DNA of 64,000 nt from SG8-4 sp964598225 (GCA_964598225.1 CAZRBG010000004.1:62001-126000), one strand, 5' to 3'; positions 34,752 to 43,782 are shown, counted from the stretch's first letter. The notes: a model not told the origin generated them from the letters alone. Numbers and translations are program-made.

Positions 34752-37670
34752 TTATCTTTCGTTTCGGGCGCGCGGGTTTCGTCTGTCATCGTGGTAATAC
34801 AGAAATCGCCATAGGGCTTCATTCCCGTGGCAATCGGCACAGAGCTGGCGGTGTTCCGCTGGTCGAAGGAATTTGTGATACTTAACCGTTGTCCCGATTC
34901 CGTGTGGTTCGTGACACGTCAGGCAGGAAATGGCTCCCCAATCCGAAGGTTTCCCGTCGCTGTTAAAGGTCGGCATGTGTCCCATACCACTGTCGAAGCT
35001 GCGATTCAGCAGGGGCGCTTCCGGATGATCCACATGTTTAGGAATTACATTGGCTCCGGAACGATCCTTTCTGTGACAGCAGGTGCACAGTGATCTGCCG
35101 AAATCTTCCTCGGAAAGAACACCCTGAGCCCAGAATCCGCCTGATGACGAGGTGCTATGAATGAGATGACAGGAGCTGCACGGTCCGGATTCATAAGCTG
35201 TTTCCTGTCGTATATTGGTAGCATCAGGTGCTGAGGTCCTCAGATCGTGAGGTGTATTCAGCAAAACACCGAAATCGGAATGGCATTCGATGCAAAGCAC
35301 TGAGTTCTTCGCTGAGGCTCTGAGCTTGGGGCCCGGCGTCTTCTGGTGAATGTCGTGGCAGGAGGTGCACGCGATCCGTTTATTCTTGCTGAGCGGCAGG
35401 CTCACCAGTATGGTTCCGAGAGATTTGTTGAGATGCGGCGTTTCTACAGGATCGGCCAATGCTTCGGCACGATGGCAGGTTTCGCAAAGCTGTGACTTCT
35501 CGCTACGGGCCGGGATCAATTCCCAAATGCCGCCCTGACGTTCCGGATCGTGTATCGGATGGCAGTCGACGCATGAACCTTCTGAGACAAAACCGAGTTT
35601 TTCGGCCCACTCGTTTGTGCCCGGATCATGTACGGAATCGATCACGTCCAGCTTTTCTTCATGGCAGTTGCCGCAGAGTTCCGGCACAGGGGCTCTCAAC
35701 AATCCGATACTTTGCGGCTCCTGGTGAATTTCATGGCAGGTTGTGCAGAGTATGCGACCTTCTGAGTCAAGCTTGTAGCCGTTCGGAAGTTTTTTTGAGT
35801 CGAGCGGAACCACCTTTCCCATGTGAAGGCTTTCCATCGGCTTACCGGGGCCGCCGGCTCGGTGGCAATTCTCACACAGCGTTGTCTCGGAGTCCTGTTC
35901 TCCGAGCGACGACCAGATGCTTATGGGTTCGTCGCTGCCGTGAACGGGGTGGCAGTCTATACAGATACCTTTCGATTCAAAGCCGAGCTGCTTCGCCCAT
36001 TCATTTGTTGCGGGATCATGCACGGAATCTGCTACACCTGTCTTGTTGGCGTGGCAGGAGCCGCAGAGGTTGACAGTGGAATCGTCCAGGTCGTCCGCCG
36101 TCCTCTGCGTCCAGAGGCGGGGCCCCTTTGCATTGTGCGTAGTATGGCATACACGGCAAGGACCTATAGAGGCGTGCAGGCCAAGATCTTTCCGGACCGA
36201 TGGTTCGTATTCTGCCGGATCGTGGGGAGCTTGCTGCGACCGACCGATCCGGTCGTGGCAAAGAGCGCATAGTCTTGAGCCGTCATACCGAAGAAAAGAT
36301 CGCGGCGGCGGGATCGATGCGTCGGTTTCCGCAATCTTTGATCCAAGCGGCGAATGAGGGTCATGACAGGTGAGACAGCCGATAGCGCCCGTCGCCGAGT
36401 CCACAGGAAGGTCTGTAGACATACCCTCCGACAGTGTCGTTCCGACCGCGTGTGCATCTACGTAGAGCCGGTTTTGTGATCCGGGACCTCCGGCAGTGTG
36501 GCATTCTATGCAGCCGGAACTGTGAGGACGGTTCGTTTCCGGGACATCTCTGGCCCAGCCGTGGATTCGATGGCATGCACCGCAGGGTCCTGATTCGGAT
36601 GCCTTTTCACCTTTGGCATTAACCGTTTCCGGAGAGCTTAAACGCAGATCATGGCGGGAGTCGATAACCTTTTCTTCCTTTTCGTGACATTCGAGGCAGA
36701 GTGAGCTGTCTTCGTTGTTTCGGATCAGCAGGGGCTTGGCGCCGGATGCATCGTGAAGGCGATGACATGAGAGACAGCTTAGTTGGCCATTCGGGCCAAA
36801 AGTCGCATTCTTCTCGAGCAAGGTAACTGGCGGCTCGAAGCCTTGGTACGTTTGGCCGATGTGGTGAACAGGCGCGCCGGCAGCAGGTTCTGTTTCAGGT
36901 CTCTTGTCGTCGTGGCAGGCGACGCAGAGCTGCGACGGTGGAAGAACGAGCATCCAGTCATGCGTAGCGCCGTGGGGCTCGTGGCAAGTCTGGCAGAAAA
37001 TCATGTGGCCGTCATCCGAAGTCTGTCCCCCCGCATCCAGGATCATCTGCGGCACGGGATTATCAGCTCGGCCAAGAGGATGCATCAAGTCGTTTTTTTG
37101 AGCGTGCTCAGGATGGCAGGCAAGGCAAAGAGAAGAATCGATATTGGGTTGGCGCAAGAATATTACTGTTTTCAGATCCGAACTGTCGGGCACGGCATGC
37201 GCCGTGTGACACGTTGCGCACGTCATGCGGCCCTGCTCGTCCAGGGGGAATTTGTCAGTCGGAATTTTCACTTTTGGCGAAGGCATCGAATCGGTGGTGT
37301 GGTGCGTAGTCGACCAGACTTTGAACCGTGAATCGACTACCGAGCCGTCGTGACATGAGAGGCACATGTCGCCGCTGCCGGCCTGACGATCGAGGACCTT
37401 CTCCATTATTTTTTCCCGCCGGTCGTTTCTGACGAGAGTATCGACCCAGCGGATATGGCAGATAGCACATTCTCTGCTCGAATTGGGCATAGCGTTTTGA
37501 CCCGGCGCGGGCAAAACCGAACCCCAGGTGATTATCGCAGTCGCGATGAAGAAGTGGACAGTCGCGTTTGAGTGGGACAGGCAGCTTTTTGCCGAAACGA
37601 CGTCGGCAAAAACCAGCCACTCCCTACACCCTGAAAAAGAAGCCCCCAGCTTTAGTCTCAGTCTGTCCAT
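34752..37670 (-). CDS. 26-haem c-type cytochrome, exported
   Basis: The 972-aa protein has an N-terminal secretion segment (about 37-55, F-F-I-A-T-A-I-I-T-W-G) and then 26 C-x-x-C-H haem-attachment motifs, which I counted through the sequence. The latter part repeats in four-haem units: e.g. C-G-S-C-H, C-I-D-C-H, C-E-N-C-H, C-T-T-C-H and then C-G-N-C-H, C-V-D-C-H, C-E-T-C-H, C-T-S-C-H, with D-S-V-H-D-P-x-T-N-E-W-A-x-x-L-G-F shared by two of them. No catalytic-site motif or membrane anchor beyond the signal is apparent. It is likely an electron wire or store in the periplasm or outside. Last gene of the operon, 6 bp after the NHL gene. Confidence 0.92.
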   Translation of the reverse strand: MDRLRLKLGASFSGCREWLVFADVVSAKSCLSHSNATVHFFIATAIITWGSVLPAPGQNAMPNSSRECAICHIRWVDTLVRNDRREKIMEKVLDRQAGSGDMCLSCHDGSVVDSRFKVWSTTHHTTDSMPSPKVKIPTDKFPLDEQGRMTCATCHTAHAVPDSSDLKTVIFLRQPNIDSSLCLACHPEHAQKNDLMHPLGRADNPVPQMILDAGGQTSDDGHMIFCQTCHEPHGATHDWMLVLPPSQLCVACHDDKRPETEPAAGAPVHHIGQTYQGFEPPVTLLEKNATFGPNGQLSCLSCHRLHDASGAKPLLIRNNEDSSLCLECHEKEEKVIDSRHDLRLSSPETVNAKGEKASESGPCGACHRIHGWARDVPETNRPHSSGCIECHTAGGPGSQNRLYVDAHAVGTTLSEGMSTDLPVDSATGAIGCLTCHDPHSPLGSKIAETDASIPPPRSFLRYDGSRLCALCHDRIGRSQQAPHDPAEYEPSVRKDLGLHASIGPCRVCHTTHNAKGPRLWTQRTADDLDDSTVNLCGSCHANKTGVADSVHDPATNEWAKQLGFESKGICIDCHPVHGSDEPISIWSSLGEQDSETTLCENCHRAGGPGKPMESLHMGKVVPLDSKKLPNGYKLDSEGRILCTTCHEIHQEPQSIGLLRAPVPELCGNCHEEKLDVIDSVHDPGTNEWAEKLGFVSEGSCVDCHPIHDPERQGGIWELIPARSEKSQLCETCHRAEALADPVETPHLNKSLGTILVSLPLSKNKRIACTSCHDIHQKTPGPKLRASAKNSVLCIECHSDFGVLLNTPHDLRTSAPDATNIRQETAYESGPCSSCHLIHSTSSSGGFWAQGVLSEEDFGRSLCTCCHRKDRSGANVIPKHVDHPEAPLLNRSFDSGMGHMPTFNSDGKPSDWGAISCLTCHEPHGIGTTVKYHKFLRPAEHRQLCADCHGNEALWRFLYYHDDRRNPRARNER

Positions 37671-37676
37671 AGAGGT

Positions 37677-38675
37677 TTACTCCAGGTCAATCCAGCGAAC
37701 GCGGTTGGCCTTGAGTTCCACCACGTAGAGACGCCTGCTATGGGCGTTGATTGTTATCCCGGTGGGCGTGGTAAGTTTGACAGGTGCTCCGTCGGAGTCA
37801 ATCAACATGCCGAGGAAGTTGCCGCGCGCATCAAATATCTGAACGCGGCCGAGATAACTGTCGGTTACAAAGACTCTATCTCCGTGAACAGCGACACCCT
37901 TGGGGCGAAATAACTCTCCCGGCTTAACGCCCCAGGCTCCGATGAAATTGACAAATTTACCGTTCGGATTGAGCACTTGAACTCTGGTGTTGATAGGTTC
38001 AACTATGAAGACGTAACCTTGTGCAGAGACATCTAGGAGAAAGGGATAGCGGAATTGTCGTCTACCCTGGCCCGGGCCGCCCCAGGATCCTTCGAAACTG
38101 TTGTTGGACAGATTGTATACGTTGAGCCTGTGGTTATCGTTGTCCACTATGTAGAGCTTGTCACGTGTTGCGTCAACGACGAGGTCAGTCGGATCCGGAG
38201 AAGTGTCTGAGGCTTGTTCCGGCAAGTTAACCGCTGATAACGGGCTCCCTTCTGCGGCAAATACCTGAAAGCGGTGGTTGCCCGAGTCAGCAACGTAGAT
38301 CCTGCCGTCGGAAGCCGCAGCTATTCCAAGAGGGAACCGGAATTGTCCAGGATCGTCGCCTTTGCCGCCGAACTCAAATTTGAATTCACCGGCACTGTCG
38401 TATACGACCACTCTATGGTGAACCCCGTCAAGCACGTACAGGTTGCCGTTGGGTCCAACGGCGGCATCGCTTGGCATGCTGAAAGGACTGCCGTCAGGGC
38501 CGTCAATAACGCCGCTCCTTACTGCAGTTGTTAGCTGACCCGCCTGAGCGCTCACGGCCGCGACCAGAAAGGCGAGCCCGGCTGCCCCGGATAGAGTACA
38601 ACTGCTGGGCAGCGCCGCCAGTCCAGCCAAATGCCTCCTTGTCCAGGCTATCTGTCGACGCAGCACAATCCTCAT
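37677..38675 (-). CDS. Exported NHL-repeat beta-propeller protein
   Basis: The 332-aa protein has a long signal sequence (about 14-45, ending A-A-V-S-A-Q-A) and then six NHL-type blades, each with P-x-G-(I/V)-A-(V/A)-x-x-x-G-x-(V/I)-Y-V-x-D and H-R-(V/F)-x-V-(F/Y): P-L-G-I-A-A-A-S-D-G-R-I-Y-V-A-D-S-G-N-H-R-F is the clearest. It has no haem motif and no enzyme signature. Overlapping the trihaem gene by 4 bases and lying 6 bp from the 26-haem gene, it probably scaffolds the cytochromes; NHL proteins are known companions of multihaem clusters. Confidence 0.88.
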   Translation of the reverse strand: MRIVLRRQIAWTRRHLAGLAALPSSCTLSGAAGLAFLVAAVSAQAGQLTTAVRSGVIDGPDGSPFSMPSDAAVGPNGNLYVLDGVHHRVVVYDSAGEFKFEFGGKGDDPGQFRFPLGIAAASDGRIYVADSGNHRFQVFAAEGSPLSAVNLPEQASDTSPDPTDLVVDATRDKLYIVDNDNHRLNVYNLSNNSFEGSWGGPGQGRRQFRYPFLLDVSAQGYVFIVEPINTRVQVLNPNGKFVNFIGAWGVKPGELFRPKGVAVHGDRVFVTDSYLGRVQIFDARGNFLGMLIDSDGAPVKLTTPTGITINAHSRRLYVVELKANRVRWIDLE

Positions 38676-39541
38676 TTCGGTTGTTCTCCTGACTGCTCCT
38701 CCGGTTCTTCATCCGTTCTGAGCAGATTGGGGATATAAAATGTTTCGTATCGCGACACAAGGTCCACAACTTCGGCGCTTACGAGAAAATCAGACCGCTC
38801 CTGGGAGTATCCGAGCTCTGTATACGGAAGGAAGGCGTTCTCAGAGTTGTGGCAGTCGCCGCAACGCACAGGAGTTTCGATGCAGCGTCGATGGATGAAC
38901 GTTTTGCCCACAGCTTCCTGGCGGTCATCCAAATCATTAGCTTTCTCGCGGAATTCTTCGGCGAAAGCCTCTTCCTCATCGAGGCTCGCGATCTTAGGAC
39001 TGTCGGTGTTATCGGTTAAAGGAACGATCTTCGCTCCGTACTCACCCCATACGCCTTCTGTCATTGTCGGATTATCACATAACTTGCCGGTGGCCATATC
39101 CACCCAGCCGAAATTGGTGGGTGGCACTCCTTCCTCATGTCTAACGTGACAGACCTGGCATGAAATGAAGAGATTGTGCATATTCAGAAACGCGCGCTGC
39201 TGAGGCGCTCGGGAGTGCGGAGTTGAGGTGTGACACGGGACGCAGAAATTCCATCTGTCCGCCTGATACCATCTTCCGACATGGTGAAAATGTCCTTCGA
39301 GTTTTGGCTCGTGGAACTCCCATTCCCCCAGGTATCTCACGACGTTCTTTTCCGTAAGCGCTACAACACTCTTGAAAACATCCTGATCGAGCGATTGCTT
39401 CTGCTGTTTATCGAATGGGTCGCCCAGAGTCCCGACGAGGAAAATGGTTAGCCAGATGCAGGCGCCGATTAAGATAACGCACCACATCCCAACGTAGAGC
39501 ACGAGCAGGTATTTTTTCCATGCAGATTGGTCATTACTCAT
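38672..39541 (-). CDS. Trihaem membrane-anchored c-type cytochrome
   Basis: The 289-aa protein has an N-terminal membrane helix (residues 11-36, Y-L-L-V-L-Y-V-G-M-W-C-V-I) and three C-x-x-C-H motifs: C-V-P-C-H, C-Q-V-C-H and C-G-D-C-H. Between them are extra His residues (H-F-H-H, H-V-R-H-E) that could be distal ligands. It recalls, but is not clearly, a NapC/NirT-type quinol-to-periplasm shuttle. Its start overlaps the stop of the cytochrome b gene by one base (TAATG), and its stop overlaps the NHL start by 4, so it is tightly coupled to both. Confidence 0.88.
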   Translation of the reverse strand: MSNDQSAWKKYLLVLYVGMWCVILIGACIWLTIFLVGTLGDPFDKQQKQSLDQDVFKSVVALTEKNVVRYLGEWEFHEPKLEGHFHHVGRWYQADRWNFCVPCHTSTPHSRAPQQRAFLNMHNLFISCQVCHVRHEEGVPPTNFGWVDMATGKLCDNPTMTEGVWGEYGAKIVPLTDNTDSPKIASLDEEEAFAEEFREKANDLDDRQEAVGKTFIHRRCIETPVRCGDCHNSENAFLPYTELGYSQERSDFLVSAEVVDLVSRYETFYIPNLLRTDEEPEEQSGEQPK

Positions 39542-41349
39542 TATTTGCCCTCCTTTGCAGGAGCCCAGTTGATGATCTCGTCGCCGTGTTCTTCAGCCAG
39601 CGCTCGGGGCGAAATTTTGCCGTTTATAATCATGCTTGAAAGCGGCGAAACTCCCGGCCTTCCAATGACGCCGGGGATATGCACCAGCATTATGTGAGCG
39701 ACGGCCAGAATAGATTCATAAGTGTGCGCCAGGTAGCAGACATTGAGTACCCAGCCCGGCAGTACGCGTGTCGAGGCGCTTTCGGTCCAGAGCATTATTC
39801 CGGTAACGGCCAGCAGCGTTATGCCCCAGAACAATCCGAGGTATTCGAGCTTTTCCTTCCAGGAGAACCGACCGTAGAGCGGGCGTTTGGGGCTGAGAAA
39901 GAACACGTACTTGACAAGCTTAACGATATCCTTTGCATCCTGGGGTTTGGGAATCATGGGAAGTGCGAGTACGGCTCTCACCCAGTTCATAAAGGTTAGC
40001 TTGCCCCGGCGAGCCAGATCGCGTGTAACATTTGCAAGTATGGATAGAATATGGTAGATAAAGCCGAGTATCAAAGCGACGCCGGCCACGCGATGCACTA
40101 TCGGAGCGCCTCTAATGCCGCCGAAAAGCTGGTAGATTGCCGGAGCCCAGGATGCCTCGGGAAACTTCATGGGCAACCCGGTCAAAGCGAGCACTACAAA
40201 TACAGTAACCAAAAACGCGTGCTGGAGCCTGTGCGCTTTCGTGAAGCGCTTCAGCCCGCCTTCCGCGGCCGCTTTCTTTTCCGCAAGTTCGGTGAGACGG
40301 TCTATTTCTTCCTCGGCCTCACGACTTGGAAGAAGTTCCCTGATGAGCCCGAGCACGTTCAGCGTCAGAATCGGCAGCAGGATCGCCAAAGTCATGATAA
40401 CGAAGAACAAACCGACACCGAATTCGAGCTTGTTTTCAGCCAGATCGCGCGTCGAGTGAACATCGAACGAGGCAAGTTTCGGGCCTGCGGAACTGTGGCA
40501 GTCAGGCTTGTTGCAGGTAGCCGCACGGTTTTCCGGATGAACCGAAGAACGAGGGTCCGTAGAGGCGCGCATCTCGTGAACGTTCCCTTTGCTCGAGTGG
40601 CAATCCAGGCAATCCGGCGCAAACGTCGAGCCGAAAAGAACCGCCTTTCCGTGGTATGTCTCTTTATAGCTCGATACTACGTCTGATAAATTGTGGCGTT
40701 TAGCCAGGTCGGCATCGGCATGGCAGCTCGAGCACATTGCGACCACCTCGCGAGGGTCGCGGGCTTTGTGCATACGAGTAGTGACGTGCGAATAGAAATA
40801 GCGGGTGAAGTGCTCGTCAGTATGGCAGACAAGGCATCGACTGATGGCACGGTCGGAGACGCCGGCTCTTATCGTCTTGAACATCGAGACAGGACGGAAA
40901 AGTGGTATGTCATGGCAATCCTTGCAACGGGGAAGATCTTCGACGTGACTGCGCGGCGTGCCGTTATCACCGGATATGGCGTGAACGCTGTCTTCCAGAT
41001 GATCCCTCACCTTGGCGTGTGTAAAAATAATCTCGCGGGTCGGTTCTTCTATATGGCAACTTCGCAGGCAATCCACCGGCTTGGCGTCGTCGTGCGGGAT
41101 TTTATCTATGTCGGCGTGGCAGCCCTTGCAGCTTACGCGTGCGTGGGGTCCCCGGCTGAACAATTCCTCATCAACAAAGAACAGACGATAGTTGCCGTCC
41201 TTATCCACACGCGCCAGGCCCCTGAATCGATGGCACATCAGGCAATTTTCGGAGTCCACGGCATATAGCGCCTGAGTTGATAAAATCGCAAGTAGAAGCA
41301 CCGCGAAACTCACAGTTTTTCCGTTTACAATTGCCACGTCTTTTTCCAT
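39541..41349 (-). CDS. Fusion of a multihaem cytochrome c and a membrane cytochrome b561-like domain
   Basis: The 602-aa protein has a signal sequence, then a haem-c region (about 30-300) with six C-x-x-C-H motifs (CLMCH, CKGCH, CKDCH, CLVCH, CSSCH, CLDCH) plus two unusual ones, C-L-R-S-C-H (CX3CH) and C-N-K-P-D-C-H (CX4CH). After a membrane segment at about 315 comes a charged stretch and a four-or-more-helix region (about 385-570), rich in conserved His (H-R-L-Q-H, H-R-V-A-G, F-I-Y-H-I, L-A-H-T-Y-E, V-A-H-I-M-L-V-H), like b-type cytochromes that oxidise quinol. GAGGAG precedes the ATG. The likely entry point of electrons from the quinone pool. Confidence 0.88.
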   Translation of the reverse strand: MEKDVAIVNGKTVSFAVLLLAILSTQALYAVDSENCLMCHRFRGLARVDKDGNYRLFFVDEELFSRGPHARVSCKGCHADIDKIPHDDAKPVDCLRSCHIEEPTREIIFTHAKVRDHLEDSVHAISGDNGTPRSHVEDLPRCKDCHDIPLFRPVSMFKTIRAGVSDRAISRCLVCHTDEHFTRYFYSHVTTRMHKARDPREVVAMCSSCHADADLAKRHNLSDVVSSYKETYHGKAVLFGSTFAPDCLDCHSSKGNVHEMRASTDPRSSVHPENRAATCNKPDCHSSAGPKLASFDVHSTRDLAENKLEFGVGLFFVIMTLAILLPILTLNVLGLIRELLPSREAEEEIDRLTELAEKKAAAEGGLKRFTKAHRLQHAFLVTVFVVLALTGLPMKFPEASWAPAIYQLFGGIRGAPIVHRVAGVALILGFIYHILSILANVTRDLARRGKLTFMNWVRAVLALPMIPKPQDAKDIVKLVKYVFFLSPKRPLYGRFSWKEKLEYLGLFWGITLLAVTGIMLWTESASTRVLPGWVLNVCYLAHTYESILAVAHIMLVHIPGVIGRPGVSPLSSMIINGKISPRALAEEHGDEIINWAPAKEGK

Positions 41350-41372
41350 TTCTGCTTATCTCCTCTACAACC

Positions 41373-42374
41373 TCACTTGTCGTGACACGTTCTACAGCCG
41401 ACACTCCCGTAGGTCCGCAGGCGATGGTTTGTTGCCTTCTTCGGTTCGGCACCGACCGAACGAAGATTCCAATCCGGCAACAAACCCTCCTCATGGGGAT
41501 TATGACAACTGTAACAGGCTATCCGTCCCTTTTTGTCCAGTGGGATCAAACGGGGCGAACGTTTTGCCGCTTTGACATATTCTAAGAGCTGTTTGTACGG
41601 CAAGCGCATCCGTGGCTGTATCTCATAGGCCGAAATATGCCACTTCATTTCGGCCGAAAGCTTTGCGTCCATATGGCGGGTGCCGGTCGGGTGGTCCTTC
41701 TTTAGTAAGTGGCAGTTACTGCACACTCCCGATGATTCGCTGCGCAGAGCATAAGAAGCCTTTTCTTTTAGACGCGAATCCACGTTCGGAACGCTTGAAT
41801 GGCACCAGCCACATATATCGGTCTTTATCCTGCCATCCTTGAGCTGATCGTGGGGGTTGAATGGCCTGTAATTCGCGCGATCGTGGCACTTAAAGCAGAA
41901 TTCCATTGGGTGAGATACCGCTGTTCCACGAAGATAGCTGCGACTGGGCAAAGTAGGCCGGCGCTCTGTGCCGCAATGCCGCGTAATATCGTGGCAAGTC
42001 AGACAGCCCAACTTTCCGTCTTCCAGTGGAAAGCGGGACCCCATTCTTGCCGCTATGACCGGACTCGGGGTTATACCCACAGGATGGGCCTCCTTGGCTG
42101 ATAACTTTCCGTCGTGGCACGACCGGCAAATTTTCACCGTGTCGCCGGCAAATTTCAATGCAACTCGTCCACGCTGCGTGGACGTGTGGCAATGGAAACA
42201 CAATGACGCGTCTCCATGTGGATTTGGCGCCGCCTCAGCTTGGCTGGTATTGACCATTGAGGCTGAGACGGATGCCGCCGGGAGAGCCATCAGAATGACA
42301 ATTGCAAAGGGACTGCCAAGCCTTAAGCACCCCATAAGCGATATCTGCTTGTAAATCAGTGAGAAAAACACCAT
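41373..42374 (-). CDS. Octahaem c-type cytochrome, exported
   Basis: Eight C-x-x-C-H motifs are visible (CFHCH, CRSCH, CLTCH, CFKCH, CGWCH, CSNCH, CYSCH, CRTCH). The protein has an N-terminal hydrophobic secretion segment ending A-S-V-S-A-S. The ORF opens further upstream (TTG at 42470), and the true start is uncertain: I chose ATG 42374 (333 aa) on the strength of GGAG just ahead, although spacing is short; ATG 42335 is also possible. Motif spacing is not that of a known hydroxylamine oxidoreductase, and there is no C-terminal Tyr crosslink motif that I can see. It lies 23 bp before the cytochrome b gene. Confidence 0.9.
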   Translation of the reverse strand: MVFFSLIYKQISLMGCLRLGSPFAIVILMALPAASVSASMVNTSQAEAAPNPHGDASLCFHCHTSTQRGRVALKFAGDTVKICRSCHDGKLSAKEAHPVGITPSPVIAARMGSRFPLEDGKLGCLTCHDITRHCGTERRPTLPSRSYLRGTAVSHPMEFCFKCHDRANYRPFNPHDQLKDGRIKTDICGWCHSSVPNVDSRLKEKASYALRSESSGVCSNCHLLKKDHPTGTRHMDAKLSAEMKWHISAYEIQPRMRLPYKQLLEYVKAAKRSPRLIPLDKKGRIACYSCHNPHEEGLLPDWNLRSVGAEPKKATNHRLRTYGSVGCRTCHDK

Positions 42375-42509
42375 TTTCTCCAACCAACTGTCCTGTGCCG
42401 GTACTGCGATAATCTCCATCCTGAGAAAACAACGGACTATTCCGGTCGGACAATCCGGGGGCGTTTGCAATCAGCCCCAAAGTTGTAAACCAAGCACCCT
42501 AAGGACACT

Positions 42510-42561
42510 ATTCTAATTACTATTGCCGAATTTGATAAGAATTAGTACTGACTATTCTCAA
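42510..42561 (-). promoter_or_regulatory. Tandem promoter/operator repeat, copy 1
   Basis: On the minus strand this copy has TTGAG at 42561-42557, CTAATTCTTATCAAAT at 42545-42530, and a promoter-like pair: TTATCA (42538-42533) and TAGAAT (42515-42510) separated by 17 bases. The match to TTGACA is 4/6 and to TATAAT 5/6. CTAATT and AATTAG (near 42517-42512) are inverted. It is the nearer copy to the octahaem gene. Confidence 0.5.
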
Positions 42562-42576
42562 CAAGCCGAAGATGTT

Positions 42577-42628
42577 ATACTAATGAATATTACCAGATTT
42601 GATAAGAATTAGCAATGCTTATCCTCAA
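42577..42628 (-). promoter_or_regulatory. Tandem promoter/operator repeat, copy 2
   Basis: This copy is displaced by 67 bp from copy 1. The core CTAATTCTTATCAAAT (42612-42597) is identical, and TTGAG lies at 42628-42624. TTATCA (42605-42600) and TAGTAT (42582-42577) are again 17 bases apart. A palindrome GATAAG-N11-CTTATC at 42601-42623 is present. It might be a regulator-binding repeat or a duplicated promoter. Confidence 0.5.
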
Positions 42629-42756
42629 AATAATGTGTCAGATGCCGATATATTTTGTATTATATGGACTCTAAAGGTCCGGCTGGTTTGATTTACATCT
42701 GATGAGTGAAATCAGACCAAAGCGATGAACCGGATTGAGGTGTCGTATTGCCTCAA

Positions 42757-43782
42757 TTACTTCGCGTTCACTTGCGTACCTGTGCTTGCAGTGGCATTAG
42801 CGGCATGGAAGTCTTTGCTAAATCTGTCTACCAGTATCCTGGCTGCTTCGTTGAACCCCTCTTGAACTTGGGGGACACCCCATAAGGCAATTGCGCCGGT
42901 TTCCCATGTTGTCGCGGTGCAAAATCGTTTCCTGCCTTGGCGGTCCGTGTCCGGCAGTTCCACAACCTGCTGGAGATATATGCTGATGCTTGCGGACAAT
43001 GCATTTGTCAGCGCCGGGCGGCGTGCCGATGGCACACCAATCAGCCGTACCCGTACGTGAAGCGACGATTGTCGTACGTCTTCTTCACTGTCGGATAAAA
43101 TTTTGATATCGTTTCGCCGCAGGTGCTCCTCCACCTTCATCCGGATGAATTTCTCAGTCACTCCGTTCCTGCTAAGCGAACTCGATCCGTTGAGTACGGG
43201 CACAACGCCAACTCCCTTGAGCCCGTAAAGCGAACCACGAGAGTCGACAAAAGTAGGTCGGGGATGAGCAGAAGAATTCTTACTCATATAAGACTGTCCC
43301 TCATCGGTCTCGAGATAAGCTTGCTTTAGGAGCATCCTTCCCGGGCTTGCGTGTGCTTCGTGGCAGGTAGTGCAACTGACGTGTGACGGCTTAGTGTGAT
43401 TGGGAATCAGTTGCAGCATTCCGGGCTCGTGGCAGTCGTAGCAGAGTTCCGGTATCGACTTGATCAGCAAGGACTCTTCTGTAGCCCGGTGAGACTCGTG
43501 GCACAACAAGCACTCTCCTGTTGCAACCGGGCCATGCTTCCACGTGTCCATTGTGATATATTGCTTATGGCAACCATAACACAACTGCGGAACGGGTTTG
43601 ACGAGGTCCGGGTTATCGGTCGAGTTAGTTTCGGGTTTATTGCCGTGACAGAGAACACAATCTTTGAGCGGCTCATGCAAACCCCAGCTTGTGACAGGTT
43701 CCTCGTCGGCCTTCTCGGCGGCAAATCCAACGGAGAGGCCGCTCATACCGATCACGCATAAAAGAAAAAGAAATACGTTCAT
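42757..43782 (-). CDS. Pentahaem c-type cytochrome with a C-terminal non-haem domain
   Basis: From ATG 43782 (GAGG eight bases upstream) the 341-aa protein has a signal sequence (M-N-V-F-L-F-L-L-C-V-I-G-M-S-G-L-S-V-G-F-A-A) and five C-x-x-C-H motifs in its first half (CVLCH, CYGCH, CLLCH, CYDCH, CTTCH). The first half resembles doubled-CXXCH proteins. The C-terminal ~170 residues have none and form a mixed alpha/beta region (H-L-R-R-N-D-I-K-I-L-S then T-A-T-T-W-E-T-G) like a domain I have seen in uncharacterised bacterial proteins. It is upstream of the octahaem gene with its own 382-bp gap between them. Confidence 0.88.
   Translation of the reverse strand: MNVFLFLLCVIGMSGLSVGFAAEKADEEPVTSWGLHEPLKDCVLCHGNKPETNSTDNPDLVKPVPQLCYGCHKQYITMDTWKHGPVATGECLLCHESHRATEESLLIKSIPELCYDCHEPGMLQLIPNHTKPSHVSCTTCHEAHASPGRMLLKQAYLETDEGQSYMSKNSSAHPRPTFVDSRGSLYGLKGVGVVPVLNGSSSLSRNGVTEKFIRMKVEEHLRRNDIKILSDSEEDVRQSSLHVRVRLIGVPSARRPALTNALSASISIYLQQVVELPDTDRQGRKRFCTATTWETGAIALWGVPQVQEGFNEAARILVDRFSKDFHAANATASTGTQVNAK

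Larger units (their letters stand above)
42375..42756. other. Promoter region of the octahaem-to-26-haem operon
   Basis: The 382-bp gap is AT-rich compared with its neighbours. It contains the two tandem repeats listed separately and nothing that looks coding. Confidence 0.55.
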
